Source: Armatimonadota bacterium (lineage in GTDB: Bacteria; Armatimonadota; Fimbriimonadia; Fimbriimonadales; Fimbriimonadaceae). From it: a stretch of 64,000 nt of DNA. The notes beneath the pieces are model-generated. The model saw nothing but the letters and a program-made list of their open reading frames with translations. It did no database searches and was not told the DNA's origin. The translations under genes were made by a program, and so were the position numbers. Below, piece by piece: positions 53,898 through 62,191 of the stretch; positions within the stretch are counted from its first letter, which is position 1; every line of letters begins with the position of its first letter. The stretch lies in contig JAIUNY010000003.1 of NCBI GenBank assembly GCA_020161505.1, positions 186,001 through 250,000 of the forward strand. The letters run 5' to 3'.

Positions 53898-54665
53898 ATG
53901 AACTTGAAAGTTACTGTTCTCTCTTTCGCGGTTGTCGCTGCTGGCGCCGCCAACGCAACCACCTGGGTCTATGACTGGCGACCGGGCGATCCGGGCATGG
54001 GCGGCAACGCTGGCGCGGTTCGAGCGATCGACAGCACCTTCAACTCCCAAACGAACCGCCTGACCTACTCCGTGACCATGGAAAAGGAAGCTGGGCAGTC
54101 TTCGAGCCAAGTCAACGGCTTCTATCTCGCCATGAACGACGGTCCGAACCCGAAGGGTAAGACCGGCGAACTCGCTTTCCTCTACTTTGACGCCACCAAT
54201 GCTCACGACCTCAAGCTCACGGCTTACGGATATCGTGGCGACGGCAACAACTCCTGGCAAGACGGATCCACCGCCTCCGGTACCCAAAACCCGGACAAGA
54301 TCCTCACCTCGGTGAAGGACAAGACGTGGGTCAACAGCCTGGCGTTCAAGACGAACACCGATGGAAGCCGAACCCTCAGCTTCGACATCAATGCCAGCCG
54401 CATCAACAACCGCACTCCGCTCTACCCGAGCGCAGGCGTGACGTGGGACGGTATCGAGTACGACAGCAAGGTCGGCATCTGGTTCGGCGCGCTCAAGGGC
54501 GTTCACTCCAGCTACGGCACCGATGGCTACCTCTCGAACTTCGGCTTCAGCAACATCACCTGGGTCGACACCACGAACCAGCAAGCCGTTCCTGAGCCGG
54601 CAACCATGACGATCCTGGGACTGATCGCGGCAGCGCGAGCCCGAAAGCGCAAGAAGTCGGCCTAA
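53898..54665 (+). CDS. PEP-CTERM secreted protein, paralogue 3 of 3
   Basis: A 255-residue paralogue: signal peptide (VLSFAVVAAGAANA), a body with FYLAMNDGPNPKG, DKILTSVKDKTWVNS and VGIWFGA, and the C-terminal VPEPATMTILGLIAAARARK signal. A GGGAG site is 8 nt before the ATG. It closes the tandem trio; the convergent serine hydrolase follows across a 108-nt gap holding a two-stem structure. Confidence 0.9.
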   Translation: MNLKVTVLSFAVVAAGAANATTWVYDWRPGDPGMGGNAGAVRAIDSTFNSQTNRLTYSVTMEKEAGQSSSQVNGFYLAMNDGPNPKGKTGELAFLYFDATNAHDLKLTAYGYRGDGNNSWQDGSTASGTQNPDKILTSVKDKTWVNSLAFKTNTDGSRTLSFDINASRINNRTPLYPSAGVTWDGIEYDSKVGIWFGALKGVHSSYGTDGYLSNFGFSNITWVDTTNQQAVPEPATMTILGLIAAARARKRKKSA

Positions 54666-54712
54666 GCCGAACGCTTCTTGGGCTGGAAGGCATTTCAGAC
54701 CCACTCACAACC

Positions 54713-54762
54713 GCGCGGCTTCCGAGGTCTTGGTCAGAGTGACCAGGATCGAGGGGCCGCGC
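54713..54762. terminator. Two-stem structure between convergent genes
   Basis: Outer arms GCGCGGC (54713-54719) and GCCGCGC (54756-54762) enclose an inner stem CTTGGTCA/TGACCAGG (54729-54747). Its position between convergent stops suggests transcription termination in both directions, but there is no T tract. Confidence 0.4.
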
Positions 54763-54773
54763 AATTCGTTGCC

Positions 54774-55838
54774 TTACTCTTTCTCCGCGAGGCGTTTCAG
54801 GATGTCAGCCTCCCAGTTGCCCTCGCCCTCGCTATCGCTTGTACGGAACATGATGAAGGTGATTCCTGTTGTGAGATTGCGGGAGAACAGGCTGGTGAAT
54901 CCCCACGTGCCGCCGGTATGGCGGAGCGTCTTCTGCCCGTTCGTGTTGCCCACATTCCAGCCGCCGCCGTAGCCCGATTCTGCGCTAAAAACGGGCATCC
55001 ACTGCCGGGCGAGAACATTCTTATCAAGCTTGTCTTGTTTCCGTAGCCCGCGCTCGTAGGCCAGCATGTCGTCCATCGACATCAGAATGCCGCCGCTTCC
55101 ATGGAAAACCAGCGGCCGGAGCGGCATCTGATTCGTGTACCGCTTCTCCGACTCACTCCAACGATAGGCATCTGCCCGATGAGGAATCACCTCGTCTGCC
55201 CGGTAATAGCGCGCGGTGGTCATGCCAAGCGGATCGAAAATCTGACGCTTCACCGCTCCGGGAAGACCTCCTTCCTCCAACTGCCCGACAATGAGCCCAA
55301 GCACCGAGTATCCATGGTTGTTGTACCGATACGTTTCCCCAGGATTCTCCATGAGAGGGGCCTCGCCGAGCATTTTCAGATACTGGGCCGGGGTGTAGTT
55401 CCCGGTAAAAGCAAACCCTTCCGGATCCCCGATTCCGCTGCGATGGCCCATTAAGTCCTTGATCGTGATCGCTTGCCACTTCTCCGGCAGTCCCGGGAAG
55501 AACCTGGTCACCGGGTCAACCATTTGGAGCTTTCCGCTCTGCACCAAGGAGAGCGCGGCATAGGCGCAAAACTGCTTCGAGAGCGATGCAATCCGGAACA
55601 CGGATTTGCGGGTGAACGGCGTCTCCGTTTCAAGATTCGCGAGACCATAGCTCCGTACCTCTTCGCGGCCATCCGGATAGATCACGGCGAAGCAAGCCCC
55701 GGGGACATGGTCTCTTTCCATCCGCGCTTTCACGTAGTCATCAACCGCATCTGCACGGGCCGAACAGGGGCCAGCAAGGGCACCGAGGGAACAGATCAGG
55801 CAGATTGCCGTCCAAGTGCTTTGGGAGAACCGCGTCAT
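54774..55838 (-). CDS. Exported serine hydrolase, class C beta-lactamase family
   Basis: A 354-residue penicillin-binding-protein-like hydrolase. A signal peptide ([18 protein letters not shown]) precedes the fold; the catalytic S-x-x-K is S85-K88 in [10 protein letters not shown]-x-N appears as YRYNNHGYS, and the third motif as HTGG. Such proteins are esterases or D-alanyl-peptidases more often than true beta-lactamases. The start at 55838 (MTRFSQ) is 6 nt after TATTAT and avoids a 40-residue extension through the divergent gene. Confidence 0.88.
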   Translation of the reverse strand: MTRFSQSTWTAICLICSLGALAGPCSARADAVDDYVKARMERDHVPGACFAVIYPDGREEVRSYGLANLETETPFTRKSVFRIASLSKQFCAYAALSLVQSGKLQMVDPVTRFFPGLPEKWQAITIKDLMGHRSGIGDPEGFAFTGNYTPAQYLKMLGEAPLMENPGETYRYNNHGYSVLGLIVGQLEEGGLPGAVKRQIFDPLGMTTARYYRADEVIPHRADAYRWSESEKRYTNQMPLRPLVFHGSGGILMSMDDMLAYERGLRKQDKLDKNVLARQWMPVFSAESGYGGGWNVGNTNGQKTLRHTGGTWGFTSLFSRNLTTGITFIMFRTSDSEGEGNWEADILKRLAEKE

Positions 55839-55856
55839 CGGTTCATAATAGCGAAA
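55839..55856. promoter_or_regulatory. 18-nt divergent promoter with overlapping -10 elements
   Basis: Only 18 nt separate the divergent starts at 55838 and 55857. TATTAT (55845-55850, minus) and CATAAT (55844-55849, plus) occupy almost the same bases, 6 and 7 nt from their respective ATGs. Both transcripts would be leaderless and each -35 must lie inside the opposite gene. Confidence 0.5.
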
Positions 55857-56765
55857 ATGCCTGGTGCCTTGTCTCGTGCCTTTACCCTGATTGAGCTCCT
55901 GGTTGTGATTGCCATCATTGCCATTCTCGCTGCAATCTTGTTTCCTGTGTTCGCTCAAGCCAAAGCTGCCGCCAAGAAAACGGCGAGTCTCAGCAACCTA
56001 AAACAGCTCGGTACTTCGGTGCAGATCTATCTGAGCGATTACGACGACACCTTCCCTCTCGCCTACGTGCCAGGCGATTCACGGGGATACAACGCCGACC
56101 GATTGGTTCCGACTCCTGCCTGGTTTACCGGAGGAACGCCGTACCAAATGAACTCGCAGGCCGTGTTTTGGAGCAATAGCACCCAGCCTTACGTCAAGAA
56201 TCTGGACATGCTGCGCGACCCGAACGCAACCACCGTCGAGGCCACTCAGGCCATCTATGCATCGGTCGCTCCGCCGAGCACCATCACGGCCGCTCCCAGC
56301 TACACCTTCAATGGCTTGCTGAATGGCTACAATGCCACCGCCGTTGGGGCGGTCAGCGAGCTCCCAGTATTTTGGAATGGACGCGGACGCGCGGCTCTTC
56401 GCGGCTGGGGATACGCCAGCCCCTATATGCTGTGCCCGGATATCAACGCAGCTTGCCGCTACGTTCCCGCGAGCCCGACTTGCGCGAGCACTATCAATGG
56501 TCAGGAAAGCGGTCTGAGTAAGAACTCGAGAGGTACGGGATGGGATGTCCACAACCGGGGCATGATCTACTCCTATGCCGATAGTTCAGCCAAGTGGCGA
56601 CGGAACGGCGTGTTCTCGAACGGAGTCACCGATCCCCGCACGGATCCATTCAGCAACTACCAAGGCACGGTGGAACCGACCCTCGAGTGGTACGACCAGT
56701 GGGGTTGCCACGCTTACCTCTTCCGACCTGACCGGGAGGCGTTCGATGCGGCTGCTGCTTTCTAG
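55857..56765 (+). CDS. Prepilin-type N-terminal cleavage/methylation domain protein
   Basis: A 302-residue pseudopilin-like protein: leader MPGALSR, then [38 protein letters not shown], followed by [24 protein letters not shown], the common pattern of the family. The large C-terminal domain contains four cysteines and is beta-rich. The start at 55857 was chosen since upstream sequence belongs to the divergent hydrolase. It overlaps the following lipoprotein gene by 20 bp. Confidence 0.87.
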   Translation: MPGALSRAFTLIELLVVIAIIAILAAILFPVFAQAKAAAKKTASLSNLKQLGTSVQIYLSDYDDTFPLAYVPGDSRGYNADRLVPTPAWFTGGTPYQMNSQAVFWSNSTQPYVKNLDMLRDPNATTVEATQAIYASVAPPSTITAAPSYTFNGLLNGYNATAVGAVSELPVFWNGRGRAALRGWGYASPYMLCPDINAACRYVPASPTCASTINGQESGLSKNSRGTGWDVHNRGMIYSYADSSAKWRRNGVFSNGVTDPRTDPFSNYQGTVEPTLEWYDQWGCHAYLFRPDREAFDAAAAF

Positions 56766-56934
56766 CCTTGCCCTGTGTTGCCTGCTCGCGGGATGCTCCG
56801 GGGGTTCCGAGCCAGATCCCTACGCAGGCAAGCCGAAGCCCGAAACCACGGTCAATGAAATTCAGAAAGAAAAGAATCCCGACGGGCGGTCGGGATCGTC
56901 TTCATCCTCAACCGACCTGCCCGTCGGAGAGTAA
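56746..56934 (+). CDS. Small lipoprotein
   Basis: A 62-residue lipoprotein: [20 protein letters not shown] has a clear lipobox (LLAGC). The mature part is short, Pro/Ser/Lys-rich and probably disordered. GGGAGG lies 6 nt before the ATG, within the end of the prepilin gene. Its 3' end overlaps the convergent yraN gene by 73 bp. Confidence 0.7.
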   Translation: MRLLLSSLALCCLLAGCSGGSEPDPYAGKPKPETTVNEIQKEKNPDGRSGSSSSSTDLPVGE

Positions 56935-57281
56935 TCGCGATCAAGGGCTCCTGGTAAGTGCCGGAGCCCTTTTTCGTCGATCGCGATGAGATCAAGCCGA
57001 ACCGGGGAAGTTTCCAGTTCATTATCAGACAGATACTTCTCTACCGATTTTCGGAATCGATCAAGCTTCCCTGCCGTGATCGTCTCTTCTGGCGAGACAA
57101 GCGTGCCGGAGCGTGCGCGGACCTCGACAAAGACAATCGTCTCCCCATCCAAAGCAACGAGATCGATCTCGGCGTGCTGACCGTGCCAACGGCGCGTGAT
57201 GAGGGTGTAGCCGATCCCCGAGAGGTAGCTCGCCGCCCGATCCTCCGCCTCCCTACCTAGCTCTTTGCGCGAATCTGCCAT
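56862..57281 (-). CDS. YraN/UPF0102 family nuclease-like protein
   Basis: A 139-residue protein of the UPF0102 family: GREAEDRAASYLSGIGYTLITRRWHGQHAEIDLVALDGETIVFVEVRAR, with the Asp and Glu-x-x motif of a Holliday-junction-resolvase-like fold. It commonly neighbours rnhB, as here (10 nt after it). The start at 57281 (MADSRKELG) has a GAGG site. The C-terminal 24 codons run antisense to the small lipoprotein gene. Confidence 0.9.
   Translation of the reverse strand: MADSRKELGREAEDRAASYLSGIGYTLITRRWHGQHAEIDLVALDGETIVFVEVRARSGTLVSPEETITAGKLDRFRKSVEKYLSDNELETSPVRLDLIAIDEKGLRHLPGALDRDYSPTGRSVEDEDDPDRPSGFFSF
56944..56974 (+). terminator. Rho-independent terminator inside the 3' part of yraN
   Basis: AGGGCTCC and GGAGCCCT form an 8-bp stem with an 11-nt loop, followed by TTTTT, 10 nt after the lipoprotein stop. 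It lies within the convergent yraN coding sequence. Confidence 0.75.
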
Positions 57282-57291
57282 GGGTTCGGCC

Positions 57292-57894
57292 TCAGAAAAG
57301 CTCAAACTTCGGCTGATTGACCATCGACTTGATCGGCTCGAAGCTTCGCCGGTGGATAGGGCAGGGGCCGAGGCGGGTGAGGGCTTCGAGATGAACAGGC
57401 GTGTGATATCCGTAGTGATCCGCGAATCCATAACCGGGATAGCGCGCATCCGCTTCGATCATCAATCGATCCCGCGTGACTTTGGCAAGAACGGATGCAG
57501 CCGCTATTGCCGCATCCTTCGAATCGCCTTTGACCAGAGTCTTGCATGGCACCGGAGGGTTGATGGGCAGCTGATTCCCGTCGATGCGAGCGGATTCTGG
57601 GAGAGTTGGGAGTTCGCGAAGAGCCTGACTCATTCCCAGCAGGGTTGCCAGCAAGATGTTTAGGCGATCGATTTCTTCGTGACCAATGATGACGATGCTG
57701 TATTCGGCACCCTCAATGATCCGCTGAAAATGATGGTCGCGTTGTTCGTGGGTGAGCTTTTTTGAGTCGTTCAGGCCCGTAGCTTCGAATCCCTCTGGCA
57801 GGCAAACCGCCGCCACCACCAGCGGCCCCGCCACCGGCCCGCGACCGGCCTCGTCTACTCCCGCAATGCGCGGCGAGAATGGGAGAGTTTTCAC
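57292..57894 (-). CDS. rnhB: Ribonuclease HII
   Basis: A 200-residue enzyme that cleaves RNA in RNA-DNA hybrids and excises single ribonucleotides. The acidic motif is AGVDEAGRGPVAGP; also seen are LNDSKKL, GDSKDAAIAAASVLAKVTRD and DARYPGYGFADHYGY. The GTG at 57894 gives VKTLPFSPRIAGVDE and the usual length; a longer frame from 57993 would cross the divergent gene's start. It is followed by yraN. Confidence 0.92.
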   Translation of the reverse strand: MKTLPFSPRIAGVDEAGRGPVAGPLVVAAVCLPEGFEATGLNDSKKLTHEQRDHHFQRIIEGAEYSIVIIGHEEIDRLNILLATLLGMSQALRELPTLPESARIDGNQLPINPPVPCKTLVKGDSKDAAIAAASVLAKVTRDRLMIEADARYPGYGFADHYGYHTPVHLEALTRLGPCPIHRRSFEPIKSMVNQPKFELF

Positions 57895-57965
57895 AAGAAA
57901 GGAAAATTTCGAAACGATTCGACGAATCCACCCCACCCTGCCGTGGCTGCTGGTAGATTTAAAAT

Positions 57966-59057
57966 ATGATACCGCTCCTGATGGCTTTCGCAAACGATTC
58001 GACGTCCAGCGTGCCGCCCGCCAGGCTCGCGGCTCTTCAAACGGGGATCAATTTGAGTCACTGGTATGCCCAGACCATGGAAGATTACGGAGACAAACAC
58101 CTCACCACCTACTTCCAAGAATCCGATCGCCAGTTAATCAAAAAAATCGGCTTCAAGCATGTGCGATACACCCTGAATCCGGCCGCCCTTAACGGATCCA
58201 ACGCGCCCAGCGACGCCATCCGCCCCGAACGGCTTAAGATGTTTGGCGACCAGGTGGACGCCTTTGTCAAAGCCGGGATCGCCGTGATTGTCGACATCCA
58301 CCCTGACGACTCCTTCAAAGAAGCTCTTCGTGACGACCCTCGCATGGTAGCGGCCTTTGAGGGATTCTGGAGCAAGCTCGCCACCGAAATGGCGAAGCGA
58401 GACCCCAACAAGGTGTTCCTCGAAGTGCTGAATGAGCCCGCCGTGATGAAAGGCGATAAGTGGCGCGGCATCGAATCCCGACTGGTTGGAGCGATCCGGA
58501 AGGCCGCGCCAAAGCACACGATCATCGTGAATCCAGGCGGGGAATGGAGCAGCATCGACCGCCTGGTCGAGGGCGAGCCCTACGCCGACAAAAACCTGAT
58601 CTACACCTTCCACTGCTACGACCCGTTTGTCTTCACCCACCAAGGAGCTGAGTGGGGCTGGGATAAATCCCGGTTCATGAAGCAGGTTCCCTACCCCTCC
58701 TCCCCGGAAGCCGTTGAGCCTCTGCTCGGCACCATTCAGGATCAAGATGCCATGTGGGCAGTGAAAAACTACGGCGGCGAAAACTGGGATTTCGCGAAGA
58801 TGAAAGCGCGGCTGAAGCTCGCCGCTGACTGGGGGGCGAAGCACAAAGTTCCGGTCTACTGCGGCGAATTCGGCGCGTACGCCACGTTTTCTCCGCGGGA
58901 ATCGCGGCTCACCTGGATCCGCGATACCACCCGTGCCATGCGCGAACTCGGCATCGGATGGGCGATGTGGGACTATGCCGGAGGCTTTGCCGTCGCGGTT
59001 GGAGAGCGCGGGAAACGCACCGCCGATGCTGACGTCGTGAAAGCTCTCGGGCTCTGA
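57966..59057 (+). CDS. Glycoside hydrolase family 5-like cellulase/mannanase
   Basis: A 363-residue GH5-type TIM barrel. The acid/base is E157 in EVLNEPAV and the nucleophile E301 in YCGEFGAY; other GH5 landmarks are INLSHWYAQ, HVRYTLNP, VDIHPDD and FHCYDPFVFTHQ. The N-terminus MIPLLMAFAN is too short for a clear signal peptide, so location is uncertain. TAGATT at 57954-57959 is 6 nt before the ATG (leaderless). Confidence 0.9.
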   Translation: MIPLLMAFANDSTSSVPPARLAALQTGINLSHWYAQTMEDYGDKHLTTYFQESDRQLIKKIGFKHVRYTLNPAALNGSNAPSDAIRPERLKMFGDQVDAFVKAGIAVIVDIHPDDSFKEALRDDPRMVAAFEGFWSKLATEMAKRDPNKVFLEVLNEPAVMKGDKWRGIESRLVGAIRKAAPKHTIIVNPGGEWSSIDRLVEGEPYADKNLIYTFHCYDPFVFTHQGAEWGWDKSRFMKQVPYPSSPEAVEPLLGTIQDQDAMWAVKNYGGENWDFAKMKARLKLAADWGAKHKVPVYCGEFGAYATFSPRESRLTWIRDTTRAMRELGIGWAMWDYAGGFAVAVGERGKRTADADVVKALGL

Positions 59058-59136
59058 GAGACCTATCTTTGGGGGCGACCGGTGCGCGGTCCTGCGAACT
59101 CTCGCCCCATTCTCGGATACAATAGTGAGTCCGGGC

Positions 59137-59213
59137 GGCGGTTGTAGCTCAGTGGTTAGAGTGCCTGACTGTGACTCAGGATGTCGGGGGTTCAAGTCCC
59201 CTCAGCCGCCCCA
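59137..59213 (+). tRNA. tRNA-His (GTG anticodon)
   Basis: A full cloverleaf is readable: encoded G-1 at 59137, acceptor GCGGTTG paired with CAGCCGC, D-arm GTAGCTCAG, anticodon stem CCTGA/TCAGG with loop CTGTGAC (anticodon GTG), T-arm GGGGG-TTCAAGT-CCCCT. C73 opposite G-1 and CCA (59211-59213) are encoded. A TACAAT at 59118-59123 may be its -10. Confidence 0.95.
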
Positions 59214-59228
59214 TTCTCTTTTTCCTTC

Positions 59229-59606
59229 TCAGCTCCGGGGTTCAGTGTGCGTCCGGAGCCACGTTTCGAGATCCTCGAACGTGAAGGTACCGGATTCATA
59301 GAGGGAATCCACAAATAAGATCACTTCGTCTGGCTCGGCTTTGAGGTTCAGTCCATTGATCGCCAAGAAGGTGACCATGACAGCAAAAGCTGTGCGCTTG
59401 TTTCCATCAAAGAACGGATGATTCTGGGCAAGGCTCTCCCAGACGGCGGCTCCTTCCTGAATGAGATCTTCGTGATAGCGTGACTGCGCACGGGCCAATG
59501 CTGATTGAAGCAACCCCGAATCTCTGACCCCGGGAAGCCCGCCCTAGCGACGGATTAATTCCCCGTGAATGAATAAAACCTGGGACTCGGAAAGATATCG
59601 AATCAC
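59229..59606 (-). pseudogene. doc: Doc/Fic-type toxin gene interrupted by a nonsense codon
   Basis: Starting with the GTG at 59606, which overlaps the antitoxin stop (GTGA), the frame reads VIRYLSESQVLFIHGELIRR, then TAG (59544-59546), then GGLPGVRDSGLLQSALARAQ and on to a complete Fic core with HPFFDGNKRTA. Read through, it is 125 residues, the usual Doc length. The catalytic histidine is retained, but the first 20 residues are cut off. Doc adenylyl/phosphate-transfers to EF-Tu in known systems. The toxin is probably dead unless translation restarts. Confidence 0.8.
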
Positions 59607-59815
59607 TTGGCGAAGTGCTCGTAGACGGCATCGTACTTGGCCAAGCTGGCCGAAAAAGCTGCGGCCACTTCTTCATCGCCCGGCTGTAGCTGACCTGACT
59701 CAACCGTACGGCTCAAAGACGACCTAAAAAACTCATTCAGGTCGATATTCAACCCGCGAGCTGCCTCCAGCAGAGCCGAATCGATCTCGAACGTTACCGT
59801 TTCCTTCAATGCCAT
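59603..59815 (-). CDS. Antitoxin of the Doc-type toxin-antitoxin pair (CcdA/Phd-like)
   Basis: A 70-residue protein, MALKETVTFEIDSALLEAARGLNIDLNEFFRSSL, with a ribbon-helix-helix-like N-terminus followed by an extended C-terminus that could mask the toxin. It resembles CcdA-type antitoxins. The start at 59815 is preceded by AAGGA. It lies directly upstream of the broken toxin gene with a GTGA overlap. Confidence 0.75.
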   Translation of the reverse strand: MALKETVTFEIDSALLEAARGLNIDLNEFFRSSLSRTVESGQLQPGDEEVAAAFSASLAKYDAVYEHFAK

Positions 59816-59867
59816 TTCCTTGCCCCTACCGTCCCTTTGACGCCCAAACTCCGGCCCGGGTTGCGGG

Positions 59868-60605
59868 CTAGCGTCGGACAACTTGAGCGGTTCCCTTGCC
59901 CCGAACCCAGCCTTTCTCGGTCTTCAGATTCAGCACGAACGGAATCTGACCGCCCTTCTCCGGGCCGAAATTCAGCCGCGCTTCGATCTCATCGTTGACC
60001 ATCTCCACGTCGCCGCCGAGGGAGAGGTGGACGCCATAGACCCCTCGGCCAACCCCTCCATCATGAGGATAGGCCTGCGCCCGATGCTCGTCGGTGCCGA
60101 ACTTGGTGGGCCGCCAATCAATGCTGAGATTGCTCAAAGGCACCCCAAAATCTGTCGCGAAAATGATGAGCATCGAACCCGTGTTGTCGAAGGTGTCGGT
60201 GCCCTGAATGAGCTCAAAGTGATACTTTTGCGCTTTGTCAGTCGTTCCGTTGTTCGTGACTGTATCCGGGTTCTTAAACGCCAGAATCTCCGCGTGATTC
60301 GGCCGGAACCCCTGCCCGAGAATCTGCCCCAGCAGGTCACTGCCTTCAGAAGACGGTGCTGAATCAAGCGGGGCAGGAGGGGGCAACTCCTGGCGCGGTG
60401 GACGCACGGAGCCCTTTGCCTGCGCAGGAACCCGCTTCGACGGCGACGATTGATAGTCCCCCGCCCGAGGCCGGCTTGATGACTTCTCAGGGGAAGGCTT
60501 TGCCTTGGGCTCCGGGGCAACCGGTGCTGGCTGGCTGCACCCAATCACCAACAAAGCAGCGAGAGTTCCGAGCCCAAATGCGTAAGGCAGTGCGCGCTGA
60601 TTCAT
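59868..60605 (-). CDS. Lipoprotein of unknown function
   Basis: A 245-residue lipoprotein: GTLAALLVIGCSQPAP gives a lipobox near residue 23. A long Pro/Ser/Lys-rich linker (to about 100) precedes a beta-rich domain (YHFELIQGTDTFDNTGSMLIIFATDFGVPLSNLSIDW). No family was recognised. It follows the M48 protease gene by 36 nt on the same strand and may be co-transcribed with it. Confidence 0.7.
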   Translation of the reverse strand: MNQRALPYAFGLGTLAALLVIGCSQPAPVAPEPKAKPSPEKSSSRPRAGDYQSSPSKRVPAQAKGSVRPPRQELPPPAPLDSAPSSEGSDLLGQILGQGFRPNHAEILAFKNPDTVTNNGTTDKAQKYHFELIQGTDTFDNTGSMLIIFATDFGVPLSNLSIDWRPTKFGTDEHRAQAYPHDGGVGRGVYGVHLSLGGDVEMVNDEIEARLNFGPEKGGQIPFVLNLKTEKGWVRGKGTAQVVRR

Positions 60606-60641
60606 ATCAGAATCATCGGCTTTCGCCCGTAGAAGTTACAG

Positions 60642-61466
60642 CTACGGCTTCAATCCTTCCGGCAAGCCATCGGGGAACGAGGTCGCGATGGTTTCCTTGA
60701 TCCGCTCGATACGGTTGCCCGGATTTGGGTGGGTGCTCATAAACTCGGGGCGATTCCCTCCGCCGCTTGCCTCTTCCAAAATCTTCATCACCCCGATAAG
60801 AGCCCGGGGATCGTAGCCGGACTCCACCATCAGACGCACTCCCCATTCATCCGATTCCAGCTCATCTTCGCGGCCGTACCTCATGTTCACCACCTGACCA
60901 ACCGCTTGGGCAACCATGCCCGCTGTGGCGCTATCGCTCGCCAGAACCGCCGCCGTGGTGAGTCCTTGGGTGAGTTGCTGCTTGGCCATGTGCTCCGCGC
61001 TGTGGCGCTCGATCACGTGGCCGATTTCGTGGCCAAGAACTCCGGCGAGCTGCCCTTCGGTCTGGAGCCGCTCCAGCAGGGCCCTGGTGATGAATATCTG
61101 CCCACCGGGGAGGGCGAAGGCATTCACCGTTTTCCGATCCGCCAGCAAGTGGAACTCGAATTCATACGGGGCGCTCTTGGCGGTGGAGTTGCGGACAATG
61201 AACTCGCCCATGCTCGCCACCATGGCGGCATCGGGGCCACTGACGGCGCCGCCGAACTGACGCGCCATCTCGGGCGCCGCTTGCAGGCCCATGGCAATTT
61301 CTTGGTCGGTGGTCATGGCCACCCGCTGCGACTCACCCGTCACGGGGTTGGTTTGCGAGCTGCCGAGGTAGCTGAAAATCGCAAACCCCGCCACAATCAG
61401 AGCCATCATGCACCCGCCGCCATTCTTCCGGCGGCGAGGCATATCCGCATAATCCGGCCGCGCCAT
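60642..61466 (-). CDS. M48-family zinc metalloprotease
   Basis: A 274-residue protease with one N-terminal transmembrane or signal segment (GGCMMALIVAGFAIFSYLG). The zinc motif is HEIGHVIERHSAEH and the third ligand lies in REDELESDEWG. It belongs to the BepA/LoiP-like group that degrades misfolded envelope proteins. TACAAT at 61473-61478 (minus) is 6 nt before the ATG (leaderless). Confidence 0.92.
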   Translation of the reverse strand: MARPDYADMPRRRKNGGGCMMALIVAGFAIFSYLGSSQTNPVTGESQRVAMTTDQEIAMGLQAAPEMARQFGGAVSGPDAAMVASMGEFIVRNSTAKSAPYEFEFHLLADRKTVNAFALPGGQIFITRALLERLQTEGQLAGVLGHEIGHVIERHSAEHMAKQQLTQGLTTAAVLASDSATAGMVAQAVGQVVNMRYGREDELESDEWGVRLMVESGYDPRALIGVMKILEEASGGGNRPEFMSTHPNPGNRIERIKETIATSFPDGLPEGLKP

Positions 61467-61496
61467 GCGCCCATTGTAAACAACCCAGCCGTGATC

Positions 61497-61775
61497 TCAC
61501 AAGGTGACGAGTGTTTCTTTTCGTTGCGGCTGGAACGGTCTTCCTTGTACGCTCTGCGCGGCATTCGTCTGAGTATCGAAGCTCTTGAGGCCGCCGTGGT
61601 ACGCCGTCTTCACCCCCGCCCGGTTCTCGCCCGAAGGTGTAAAGCTTGCCGAACCATCGTTTAAGACCGGAGAAGTCACCCCAATCCCCGCCCGCCTAAA
61701 CGTCCGTGACCCCGTAGACTCCATCATCTCCACACGGGTATCCAGACCATTGTAAGTCATCGAATTTGTCGTCAT
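61497..61775 (-). pseudogene. Orphan RHS fragment
   Basis: A 92-residue remnant: MTYNGLDTRVEMMESTGSRTFRRAG is RHS-repeat-like, and GVKTAYHGGLKSFDTQTNAAQ nearly repeats the N-terminus of the RHS gene at 62188-63144. It then diverges into an unrelated 17-residue tail instead of the RHS core. About 60 bp of DNA is shared between 61561-61640 and 63095-63170 with few changes. It is probably a leftover of recombination in an RHS array. Confidence 0.65.
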
Positions 61776-61816
61776 GTTAACTCGTCTACGGGGCATCCTA
61801 GTAGCGGGAATTGACC

Positions 61817-62191
61817 TCAGTCATCAAAAGCTGGTGAGTTGACGGAACCCGGTGAGAGGTGCCCCCGTCCAGTCCACCTAAGAGTTGGCGGGCCAAGATC
61901 ACTGAGCTGGCGCGGGTCTGAAATCAAGCTCCCGATCCTGACCGCCTGGTTGCACAAGTCGATGTCGAACTCTTCGCCATTAATCCCGTCTCTACCGTAG
62001 CCCATGAGGCATATAAAGGTTGCAGGTATCAGCGCCAGTCCCTCTGGTGAACCGCCGATGACCTTGAAGCAGTAGACACATGCTCCAGAGTGCAGTGTAA
62101 ACACCCCGATGTAGCCAAGCACTAACCATTGATGTAGTTCTTCCAAGTCAAGCACTCGCTTGGTAAAGAAAACTTCCTGATCGTCACTCAT
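61817..62191 (-). CDS. Putative immunity protein for the adjacent RHS toxin
   Basis: A 124-residue soluble protein, MSDDQEVFFTKRVLDLEELHQW, with a hydrophobic centre (LGYIGVFTLHSGACVYCFKVIGG) and no recognised family. The ATG at 62191 overlaps the upstream RHS gene's stop as ATGA. Position and size match immunity proteins of polymorphic toxin systems. Function is inferred from context only. Confidence 0.6.
   Translation of the reverse strand: MSDDQEVFFTKRVLDLEELHQWLVLGYIGVFTLHSGACVYCFKVIGGSPEGLALIPATFICLMGYGRDGINGEEFDIDLCNQAVRIGSLISDPRQLSDLGPPTLRWTGRGHLSPGSVNSPAFDD

Noticed and set aside
54774-55838. True antibiotic-resistance beta-lactamase
   Set aside because: The S-x-x-K/Y-x-N/H-T-G set and Ser-hydrolase fold are shared with esterases and peptidases, and nothing in the context (no AmpR-like regulator) supports resistance.
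59137-61800. tRNA-His as an integration site for a genomic island (toxin-antitoxin, RHS region)
   Set aside because: No repeat of the tRNA 3' end was found downstream, and no integrase gene lies nearby in the visible part.
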